From Amoebophrya sp. A120 (lineage: Eukaryota > Sar > Dinophyceae > Syndiniales > Amoebophryaceae), in contig CAJINV010000005.1 of assembly GCA_905178155.1 (NCBI GenBank), forward strand, positions 4,873,369 through 4,937,368: DNA of 64,000 bases, given 5' to 3'. The position numbers and the translations under genes were made by a program. Numbering within the stretch: the first letter of the stretch is position 1; each line of letters begins with the position of its first letter. Of the stretch, positions 46,201-53,786 are shown one piece after another. A model generated the notes under the pieces. The model saw nothing but the letters and a program-made list of their open reading frames with translations, was not told where the DNA came from and ran no database searches.

Positions 46201-48679
46201 CTGCGTGACAAACTGCCTCTAAACTTGTTCAAAACTGGACAGCTTTTGGTAGTCATGCAACACAAATTTTTGCACGATCCAGACTTAGCATGACAAGTTC
46301 GCATCCTCCCAGACCCAGACATATTTGCAATGCATAACAAGTTCGCCGACTATATTTTTTCTTTTCGCGGGGCGCTGGACTTCGCCATTCTGATCGTGAC
46401 ATTTATTCTGTTCATCACCAAATACACGACGTTCGCGAATCTAAAAACCTACAACGACACAACCGCATCAACGGAAACGACCACCACGACAATAGCCGCG
46501 AGCGGATATGGCGAGGAAAATAAATCCCCCCTCCCCATATTGACACGGTACGTTTTCGAAAATTAGTGTTGCTGATTTGTGGCCACAGATCGCGTCTGTC
46601 TTGCAAGAAGGCAACTCCACAGACAGCCGCCGCATTTTGCAGGCGGTTTGTCATGCTGCCGGGCCCACAGCGCGGAGGTTCTTCATGCTAAGCGCCTAGG
46701 CCAAAGCCTCTCTGCTCCGGCTTGATACGGCTCCGCAGTCCTCTCCAGCAAGACAAATCTGATTCGTGTACGCAAATCCAGCATGAGAAGCGTCGTTCTT
46801 TTATGGGGAGGGGGGAGCTTTCCTGTTGATAGCGGAACCACAGCAGCCGCCACTTCCACTGATGCAATGACGGAACAGGTAGACAGCTCCATATTGAGAG
46901 GAAAAGTCCCCCCTCCCCATATCAAAAAGGCATGCTTCCGAAAATTTGTCTTGCTGATTTGAGACCACAAATCACGCCTGTCTTGCAAGAAGACAAACGC
47001 AGAGGCTTCCGCGCCATTATGGAAGCGATTTGGCATGCTGTTCGGCCTAGAGGGCAGCCGTTTGTAATGCTAAGCACCTAGACCCAAATGTCCCGTGGTA
47101 GGCTGCGGATCTAGCTGCGATGCCGTATTGCAAGACAGCGCGCATTTGTGTACACAAATCATGCATCACGGATTTCCCATTTGATATGGGGTGGGGTCTT
47201 TTTTCATTTTGATACTCCACGACGGTTCTTTACCACCTGTTAAAAGGGGACTACGTCCAGCTTCCCGCAGATAGCTACAAACAGCTCGCCGTCTACGAGG
47301 GTTTGTTTTTCGCGTTGGCACTGTTGCGGTTAACCGGGAACTTAACCTCGCTGACCCGGCACGGCTACATCGCGTTGGAAACGCTGAAAACTTCCCTGGC
47401 GTTTGTCACACCGTGGTTTCTTGCGTTGTTGCTACCAATGTTCTTCTATGCATTGCAAAAGTATCGTATTAGTACAGATTGCATCACAGATTTTCTCAGA
47501 AAGAAAAATGGAATCTGTGATGCTGAGGCAGCTATAAAAAGTAGAATTGTCATGCAAGGTTGCAATTAGTACGAGTGCCATACTTTTGCAGTGCATATCT
47601 TCATCATCGCGCTACTCTTCCACGTCGCGTTCGGCTCGACGTGGGTGAACTACCGCACGTATTTATCATTTGAAAAAACGTCCCCACCCCAGAGTTGTGA
47701 TGCAGAATTGCATCTACAGAAACATTTGTAATCCGGGTCCCCATGAGAGGCATTTCTAGTCGTGATTGGAATTTGTAATGCTGGAACGAAACAGGATCAG
47801 CAGATGGATTTGTGATGCGGCTGTCCTTGCGAACCTGCACTACACTACGGACTGCAACTTGTCATGCGTGGCTCCCAAAAATTCTAGCTTTGTGTTGCTA
47901 AGTTCCCAACTTGACTATGGGGTGGGGACGTTTTTACTCAGGATAGTATTTTCAGTCGGTTTCCACCAGTTTCCGGCTGTTTAAAGGTCGGATGAGCAAC
48001 GGGGAAGAGTTGAAGTTCTACAATACGGACCGGTTAATGACGGCGATCGTGATGCTGTTTTTGTTCACGTTTGTACAGCAGTTGATCACGTTTCTAACCC
48101 TAGCGGTCATCCTCCATTTCTACCAGTTCTACTACACAATTCTCGGTGGGTATCGTACGAAAAAAGTGTTTCACTGCAAGAGTTTTGCGAGTTTTGCATT
48201 ACAAGTTCGGTACACATCATGACAAGGAAAACTTGCCATGCGAGGCTGCAAAAGGAAAACACAGCTAAAAACCACTTGTCTTGCATGTGTAGCAACACAA
48301 ACACTTCTACAATGCATTGTCTGCATTACAAGTTTCCAGTGAAGCCGTTTTTTCTTGCGATAGTGGCTACAGTTACCCAAACGTGCTGGAAGTAGCGCAG
48401 GCGCACGGGCAGGACCCGAGACGGAATTTGGCGAACACGATCAAATATTCAGAAAAGTACCAGTGGAACATAATCCAGTGGGCGGAGTACGCCTGCGTGC
48501 CCCCCTTGGCCGAAAAGATAAGATTGATGGTGGAGAAGAAGCCAAAAACAGTAGAAGAGGAGCTACTGGAGGAATCCCAGGCGTTGAAGGACGGAGATGT
48601 AGAGAAAGAGTCGGACGAACAGAGTGCAAAATCCGGGGAAATAGAGATAAATAGTCCTGTGAAACCGGCGGTGGCGTGA
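40275..48679 (+). CDS. Polycystin (PKD2/TRPP-type) cation channel, 22 exons
   Basis: Predicted membrane channel of about 1,135 residues. Exons: 40275-40384, 40652-40701, 40918-40977, 41238-41289, 41460-42053, 42246-42373, 42638-42712, 42985-43046, 43203-43291, 43437-43578, 43864-43922, 44174-44279, 44533-44577, 44855-45320, 45475-45684, 45965-46074, 46337-46506, 46832-46891, 47215-47446, 47598-47663, 47946-48149, 48363-48679. The ATG at 40275 starts a cytosolic, partly coiled-coil N-terminus of about 300 residues. First helix: FGFFLLVLFSFLLIYL. The extracellular domain contains GYLRLRQHMRE and, before helix 2, VNFVLYNPSDDYFINVQL, matching the polycystin signature (FxxYNxNxNLFxxVxL). SFRGALDFAILIVTFILFI is helix 3; PWFLALLLPMFFIIALLFHVAFGS is S5; YRTYFQSVSTSFRLFKG is in the pore-helix position; IVMLFLFTFVQQLITFLTLAVI is S6. 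The C-terminus is acidic. Polycystins act in ciliary membranes. Twenty of the 21 introns are introners. Confidence 0.82.
40385..40651 (+). mobile_element. Introner, family A
   Basis: Flanked by GCGCA / GCGCA. Join HKKREAQERIQEK within the N-terminal coiled coil. Confidence 0.9.
40702..40917 (+). mobile_element. Introner, family E
   Basis: Ends atgagagtgcacaactcccc and gggttgtgcattgtcat. The flanking repeat is unclear (about CTCGC / CTGCG). Join ALNSELAARQVEG. Confidence 0.82.
40978..41237 (+). mobile_element. Introner, family A
   Basis: Flanked by GGGCC / GGGCC. Join LEDVRAENTRKLK. Confidence 0.9.
41290..41459 (+). mobile_element. Introner, family B, diverged ends
   Basis: Flanked by TCGGG / TCGGG. 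The left end (tgatcctgtgcaaaagttgt) and right end (gcttttgcaatgcata) differ from the B consensus. Join INTDSGDIMAMDF. Confidence 0.8.
42054..42245 (+). mobile_element. Introner, family E
   Basis: Flanked by CCAG / CCAG. Join FLEQLNQFPGLRE. Confidence 0.87.
42374..42637 (+). mobile_element. Introner, family A
   Basis: Flanked by TCG. It lies at the end of the first membrane helix; join LLIYLDRDFQKEF. Confidence 0.83.
42713..42984 (+). mobile_element. Introner, family C
   Basis: Flanked by CTCT / CTCT. Sense orientation, close to the 55366 copy. Join VDKLQLYRIATSD. Confidence 0.87.
43047..43202 (+). mobile_element. Introner, family B
   Basis: Flanking repeat imperfect (GAGTT / GAACT). Join RSLELTNNDLFNH. 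Confidence 0.8.
43292..43436 (+). other. GT-AG-type intron, join off by one
   Basis: Strong donor gtaagac and acceptor gatacag, but joining these gives a frame slip before the clearly coding QRVLDAIRGGELL. Either the real boundary is shifted by a base or a non-canonical end is used. Confidence 0.5.
43579..43863 (+). mobile_element. Introner, family A
   Basis: Flanked by AACA / AACA. The left terminus has an extra TGT duplication (atgttgtctggg). Join DKGNTITNEWIAY. Confidence 0.85.
43923..44173 (+). mobile_element. Introner, family A
   Basis: Flanked by CGGGGT / CGGGGT, a perfect 6-bp repeat. Join FDNGVTGVTNYNT. Confidence 0.9.
44280..44532 (+). mobile_element. Introner, family A
   Basis: Flanking repeat CCGGCA / ACCGCA. 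It leaves a 45-bp exon (44533-44577) with the next element. Join LQSEPAEYFRDLL. Confidence 0.84.
44578..44854 (+). mobile_element. Introner, family A, mutated left terminus
   Basis: Flanked by CGGATT / CGGATT. The left end reads aaatatccaccctggatgtc instead of the gtctgggtctgg motif, so the terminal pairing is partly lost. Join YHGHADSLSTTSA. Confidence 0.86.
45321..45474 (+). mobile_element. Introner, family B
   Basis: Flanking repeat about GGTT / AGTT. It sits immediately before the polycystin signature; join DTFTRFLTVNFVL. Confidence 0.83.
45685..45964 (+). mobile_element. Introner, family C (second subfamily)
   Basis: Flanked by TCGTG / TCGTG. Antisense relative to the 47664 copy in the same gene. 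Join VTILFVGCYIIPK. Confidence 0.88.
46075..46336 (+). mobile_element. Introner, family A
   Basis: Flanked by ACAAG / ACAAG. Orientation is reversed relative to most A copies of this gene and resembles 15006. Join LKLQHKFADYIFS. Confidence 0.9.
46507..46831 (+). mobile_element. Introner, family D
   Basis: Flanked by GCGGA / GCGGA. Closest to the 15898 copy. Join TIAASGTTAAATS. Confidence 0.9.
46892..47214 (+). mobile_element. Introner, family D
   Basis: Flanked by CTCCA / CTCCA. Only 60 bp from the previous D element. Join EQVDSSTTVLYHL. Confidence 0.9.
47447..47597 (+). mobile_element. Introner, family B
   Basis: Flanked by TCTTC / TCTTC. It splits the S5 helix; join LLPMFFIIALLFH. Confidence 0.9.
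47664..47945 (+). mobile_element. Introner, family C (second subfamily)
   Basis: Flanked by GTATT / GTATT. It lies at the pore region; join VNYRTYFQSVSTS. Confidence 0.9.
48150..48362 (+). mobile_element. Introner, family H
   Basis: Flanked by GTGG / GTGG. Ends tatcgtacgaaaaaagtgtt and cgttttttcttgcgata. Similar in layout to 49762. Join FYYTILGGYSYPN. Confidence 0.83.
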
Positions 48680-49285
48680 GGGGCAAGACGTATAAGGAGG
48701 CGCGATGTTCTTCGGGTGTGGTTTGGAAGCGTTGCGGTGAACGACTTATTTTTTCCAGCGAGCACCGGTCTAATAATTATAATTTTCGGGCTTTGCTAGT
48801 ACTATCGCTCGTGCTTTCATGATCCCACATGAAAAAGCAGAAAGAAACAGACTCTGAGTTGTTGTGCTGACAACTCTTGTACAGTTCAAAGAAACACGAT
48901 TGTTTTAAGTACACATGCACGACTTTTCCTCTCATGCCACTTCAAAGCAATAGTACCACAACGCTTGCGAGATTCGATGATCTCGGTCTTCTGCTGAACT
49001 TCCACCAGCTCCTGTAAGGGGGTGCTTGTGTCGAGTTCGATTTGTGTTCGTCCATAGTGAAAAAAAATTTTTGTCTGTTGCAGCCTATCGGTAGTTCATG
49101 ATCATAGGTTGATCTACCTAAAAGCATCCAAAAAGTACCAAGGTGCAACTAAATCGGTCTACAACTGTTTCCAAACGAATCCAGCTTGTCCCAGCCTCTG
49201 TCCAGACCAAGATGCCAACCTAGCGCAGATTCGACTGTTCCCCGGGAGGGCGGCGGGGACCAAAGCTGCACCCGGTTGGGACAAA
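48680..49285. other. Intergenic stretch, no gene seen
   Basis: About 600 bp between the polycystin-like stop and the next ATG on the same strand. No introner and no convincing ORF. It must hold the 3' end of one gene and the start region of the next. Confidence 0.6.
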
Positions 49286-52200
49286 ATGCGGCTGCCGCGG
49301 AACAAGATCGCCTGGGTCTTAACCGCGCTGCTGGGTGGTAGCCACGTCAAAACATCAACCCTCGCACTCCGTGTGGTCCCCTACGACCCCTCCGACGGGG
49401 AGGACCGAAAGGAGCTCAACCCGCTGCTCCCCGATGCGAAGACGAACCGGATCCGCGAACCCAAGCAGTGGGTATCAAATGCAAATGTGTCTGGAAACTT
49501 GTGATGCTGGGTGGCGTATCATGAGGAGGCCACACGTGCTGGCTCTGCATGACAAGTCTCCGAGCTGTTCTAGGTGTTGCCTATTCCGCATGACGAAAAT
49601 GCGCTTCTGCTGCATGACAGAAAAGTGGCGGTCTTGGGTAACTTGCGTGACAGGTTTGAGAGTCATGCCAGACAAGCATGACAAACATGCACTCTACTTC
49701 CAGACCCAGACGTATTTGCACTTGATAGTGGGGCCGCGGGTACTACATGGTGGTGACGCCGTATGCAAGAAAAAAACTGTGTAAGTGTAAATTTGTGTTG
49801 CAGAACATGCAACAGAGTTACACCTGTCATGCCAGACAGCCATGAAGTCCTCTACTCGTGTGTGTTTTCCCTTACTAAGCCACGCATGACAGGTTTTCTC
49901 TGTCATGTAGAGCAAATTTGTGATGCTGTCAACCAAAGAAAGTTACACGAACGCAGTTTTTTTCTTGGATACGCCGAAGGGAATTCCGCTCCTGAACCCG
50001 CGGTGGTTGCCGGACAAGTCCGAGATTCCGCCGTATATCAAATGTAAATATGTCTGGGTCTGGAAGAATGCAACTTGTCATGCTGCATTTGGATTCCAGA
50101 AAAATCTGTATTGCATGAGTACCAAAAGGAATGTAATTTTTGCTACGCGGAGAGGGCATTTGTCATGCGGAATAGGCATCAAGAAGCTCTGAGAAAATCT
50201 GTGATACTAGGGCATGCATCACAGACATCAGGGCTCATGCAAAACGTGCATGACAAGTGTCAGAATGTTCCAGACCCAGACACTTTTACAGTTGATACCG
50301 TACGAACAGAAAAAAATCCCGCCCAACAACAAAGTGGACGAGTTTAAGTTTGAGCAGGGGGATGTTTTCCAGGCGAAACTGGAGTCCATACGGAAGAACG
50401 GGGAGGACATCCAGCGGTACTTGCGGATCTCAGAACCCTTATGAGAGTGCACAACTCCCCTGTCTCCCTCATTTGTCATGCAAATCACCTAATTTACGCA
50501 TGGGCTCGTGGCACTGTTTGCATGACAAGTTCTGGCAGCCCAAAGAGCACTACACGCCTGTCCATATGTGTCATGCAAAACCTGTATTCTTGCTGAGTCA
50601 GCAAGAATACAGCAATAACATGCATGAACAGCAATACAAGCGTCAGCAGCTGACGCTTGTATTGCTGTTCATGCAATTACACAAATGAGGGGGAGTTGTG
50701 CACTTTCATAACTCTGCAAGGCCTGGGTGCCGGTGTTTGAATCGATGGGCGGGGAGCCGATGATCAAGCGGATTGTGGAGCACGAATTTGTGGAAAGGGG
50801 GATTCCGGTGCATTTCCGCCTCCCGGCCAACGATCTCGTCGAGGGTGAAACGCTTTACGAGCGGAAACTCCAGGAAGAAGCAAAACCGGAGGAAGAGCAC
50901 GTCACGCAGCCGAGGAAAATCACGACGGAAAAGGTGCCGACCGAATCCGACCCGGCGTCGGAAACGGAGAAAAAAGCAAATTCCATCGTCGTGGAAGAAG
51001 CGAAGGAAGTGGAGAAAAAAGCAACGGACAAGTGGAAGAAAATCATCATGGCGAAAAAGAAACTAATCGCCGATGCGAAAGAGTCGGGAAAGCCGATTTC
51101 CAAAGTCATTGAAGAAGCCAAGCCGAAGGTGGAAACGAAAAAGACTTTGACCACGGAAGAGAAGAAAAAGGACCTGATAGTCCCCCCTCTCGGGAAGCCG
51201 AAGGCGAATAACGCGGGTGGGGCGAAGGAGAAACCAGCAGAGGCGGCTGATGCCACGGGAAAAGCGAAAGCAGAAGCGAAACCGAATATTAAATCAGCCG
51301 CCGTTACATCAACAACTGAAGCAGTTGTTCCACCGCTTCCACCTACCACCCTCGTGCGGACGCAAACCCCCGTGCCGGTTATCCAGGACGTAAATTGTCT
51401 GAGTAAGAAATGCGAAAAGGGGTTTGAGTGCGTCAACGGATTTTGTGAAAAAGTGCCGAATATCAAATGCAGAAGTGTCTGGGTCTGGGAGATTGCGAGA
51501 CTTGTCATGCTAGTCTGGCATGACTCTGAACTCTGTATTGCGTGGCCGCGAAGCGCTCCGCTTGCCTGTCATGCAAAAACGCAGTTTCCCATGCGGAGTA
51601 CGCAACTCAGAACCACGGCAAAACTTGTCATGCTGGGCAGCGCATTACAGTGTTTCCGCTATTCCCTTCCTTACATCACAAGTTTCCAGACCCAGACATT
51701 TTTACATTTGATACCGAATCGGGAGCACAGTTTGTGCGTCGTTCACGAGTGCTACTGGATCCGGCAGCAGGGAAGGGCTTCTGCTCCGCCACCGCCTCCG
51801 AAAGTAGACGCAGCTTCTTTGTTCTTTCTGCAACACAAATACAAGTATCACGACAGACATCTGCAAGACCCTTCGTCGCAAAACAATACTGCGAAAAATA
51901 ATGCAGTAAAAAATGAAACCGCATCTACTGCTCCCCCCTCAGAACCGCCGGAGCAGCCCACTTTGACCGCGCCGAGAACGCAGTTTCAGAACCACACCGA
52001 GGAGAAGTTTGTCGTGAACCACGCTCCTAACGCAACGACGATGACGACAGACCCGCACGCAGCGATTGGATTGACGAATGACACCACGAAACTGTCGCGG
52101 AAAGCGCTGATGAAGAAGAAAACCGCGGTGGACCACTGTTCGAAGATTTTCGAGAAAGCAGATTGCACCGCGGCAAAAACGGATGGGATGTGCAAGTGGA

Positions 52201-52556
52201 AGCAAACCGATGCGCCGGCCTGGTTCCGGATCGAGGAAAAGGAGACAGTCGAGCCGGATATAACCCGCTCAGTGTGTTACAATCCCAAACGTTACAATGG
52301 AATCTGGAATTTGTGTTGCAAGCAGTGCATTCTCTAACCAACTCGCATATGATTGCGCATGACAAGTTCTGGAGTCCCAATCCGCCCTACAGTCTGGAGA
52401 AATTTGTATTGCAAAAAGTGGAAGGCTGGCCGAGTTTGTCATGCTCATCATGCAATACAAAACCCAGACTCTATTGTAACGTTTGAGATTGTAACGCTTG
52501 AGCAGGTCATACCGGAGTTCGATTGTTTCGGGTATCCGAAGGTGCCGGATTTTTGA
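49286..52556 (+). CDS. Secreted Lys/Glu-rich protein with Cys motifs, 7 exons
   Basis: Unrecognised protein of about 590 residues. Exons: 49286-49472, 49728-49761, 49971-50035, 50298-50440, 50711-51461, 51714-52258, 52512-52556. The ATG at 49286 starts a signal-like N-terminus (MRLPRNKIAWVLTALLGG). Then come YYMVVTPKGIPLLNPRWLP, FESMGGEPMIKRIVEHEF and FRLPANDLVEGE, which look folded. A long Lys/Glu/Ala-rich helical region (about residues 210-350) follows. After it are two Cys clusters, CLSKKCEKGFECVNGFCEK (EGF-like spacing) and CSKIFEKADCTAAKTDGMCK. The C-terminus is CFGYPKVPDF then TGA. All introns are introners. The join at 50440/50711 is the least certain (RISELCKAWVPVF). Secretion is inferred from the N-terminus only. 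Confidence 0.72.
49473..49727 (+). mobile_element. Introner, family A
   Basis: Flanked by GTGGG / GTGGG. The left end lacks part of the gggtct motif. Join EPKQWGRGYYMVV. Confidence 0.88.
49762..49970 (+). mobile_element. Introner, family H
   Basis: Flanked by ACGCCG / ACGCCG. Ends tatgcaagaaaaaaactgtg and agtttttttcttggat. Join MVVTPKGIPLLNP. Confidence 0.85.
50036..50297 (+). mobile_element. Introner, family A
   Basis: Flanked by CCGTA / CCGTA. Join SEIPPYEQKKIPP. Confidence 0.9.
50583..50611. repeat. Perfect palindrome, 14-bp arms
   Basis: Arms tgtattcttgctga and tcagcaagaataca around a single central base, inside the family E element. Confidence 0.92.
50622..50674. repeat. Perfect palindrome, 26-bp arms
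   Basis: Left arm begins gcatgaacagcaatacaagc and ends at 50647; the right arm (50649-50674) is its exact complement, with one central base. Perfect arms of this length suggest very recent formation. Confidence 0.93.
51462..51713 (+). mobile_element. Introner, family A, fully open in host frame
   Basis: Flanked by CCGAAT (51456-51461 and 51714-51719), 258 bp apart, so the inserted length is a multiple of three. It has no stop codon in the host frame. Removal gives KVPNREHSLCVVHE. Confidence 0.9.
52259..52511 (+). mobile_element. Introner, family G
   Basis: Flanked by CCGGA / CCGGA. The right end tgtaacgcttgagcaggtca is intact and the left end is diverged. Join ETVEPEFDCFGYP, giving the last exon. 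Confidence 0.87.
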
Positions 52557-52576
52557 TTTTGTAGATTCTAGTAAGC
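52515..52576 (+). repeat. Terminal exon duplication, copy 1
   Basis: Includes the last 14 codons, the stop and the first bases of the 3' region of the secreted Lys/Glu-rich gene. Repeated almost exactly at 52843-52904. Confidence 0.85.
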
Positions 52577-52830
52577 TATGCATTGCAAATGTGTCTGGGT
52601 CTGGAAAGGTTGAACCTGTGTTGCGTGTATCGCATTCCTAGAAAATCTGTATTGCATAAGCAGCAAAAGTAGCACCGCACTTTCGTCATGCGAAATCGCA
52701 GTTTGTAATGCGTGCTGCGCATGAGAAAGCGTTTGAAATATTTGTCATGCTGCACTGCGCTTCAAGGCGCGCCCAATCATGGCCATTCAGCATTGCGAGT
52801 TTCCAGACCCAGACATATTTGCATTTGATA
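52577..52830 (+). mobile_element. Introner, family A, outside coding sequence
   Basis: Flanked by AAGC / AAGC. It lies just 3' of the stop codon of the 49286 gene, between the two copies of the duplicated terminal exon. It is either in the 3' untranslated region or marks an alternative last exon. Confidence 0.85.
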
Positions 52831-52842
52831 GAAGCAGCTGGG

Positions 52843-52904
52843 AAGTTCGATTGTTTCGGGTATCCGAAGGTGCCGGATTTTTGATTTAGGATATTCTAGT
52901 AAGC
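52843..52904 (+). repeat. Terminal exon duplication, copy 2
   Basis: Encodes the same FDCFGYPKVPDF plus stop as copy 1, followed by the same attctagtaagc. The difference from copy 1 is confined to the bases just after the stop. Confidence 0.85.
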
Positions 52905-53786
52905 AAGTGTGAGGCTGGTTTGCAAATAGAACTACAGATGGACTATGAGACAGTGATTTTTTTTTTCCAGCGCACTGTGTGCCACGTGAAGTAGAGCGTG
53001 ACAGTGTGGGTCGCATATTTTTTTAAGAAAATTATCCACAGAACCGGCACGATAGGCCTTCTTGCCGCGTGCAGGCTTTTCTCGAGAACAAGTGTTGGAT
53101 ATTGAAGTTGGTCACCAGCGCGGCCGAGCTGAGAGGAACCACACGAGCGCGATGTGAGAAGAAAGCAAGATCACTGTATGCTGAAAAAAGAAATTTTATC
53201 GGTCGTGAAGATAATGTATGAATCAGATTCAGATGATAAGTAGCTTTTGGTATTAGTAAAGTAAGATGTCAACAATCATGCGTGCAGCTGCGAACGTGAA
53301 AATGTAGACCGGAGTCAAGATCAAAATGTCAATTTGCACGGCGGAAGATCTGCTAGTCGAGCATTTTTTTACGATGATCCAAATCCACTAATGTACAAAT
53401 CTAGGTCGTAATCCTGACAAAGCTACAGCAGCACTGCGAGATCCTTCCAACCCTTAGAAAATTCCCCTTAACTACACCTACCGGTGCGGTTTACCGTAGC
53501 CAAGAGCGGACTTTTTAAATCTCGATCGCAAGGAAATTTTCAAAGAATATTGCTCTTGATCACCTTTCATCTATTCTCACATCCGGTTTCTGTCGCAACA
53601 GGTTTTCGCAAGTAGGATTCAACCTTGATTTAGAAGTACAGTGTTTACACTACGTCCGAACTAATTCTTTCCTCTACTTCTCAAACGTACTATACTTTAC
53701 ACCGCGACAACTTTTTTCCACCGTCTTTGTGACTTGTTTTATCATCAGTTTACTAGTTTTTCAGCCACACAAACAAATCCACCAAA
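52905..53786. other. Intergenic stretch, no gene seen
   Basis: Between the duplicated terminal exon and SNU13. No introner and no coding signal. It should include the SNU13 promoter. Confidence 0.6.

Larger units (their letters stand above)
50441..50710 (+). mobile_element. Introner, family E with internal palindromes
   Basis: Ends atgagagtgcacaactcccc and gttgtgcactttcat. The flanking repeat is unclear. It carries two large perfect palindromes (50583-50611 and 50622-50674) not present in the other E copies. Confidence 0.82.

Noticed and set aside
53484-53512. accgtagcca upstream of SNU13, similar to the start of the dinoflagellate spliced leader
   Set aside because: Only about ten bases match and the following sequence (agagcgg) diverges from the leader. 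Chance is likely.
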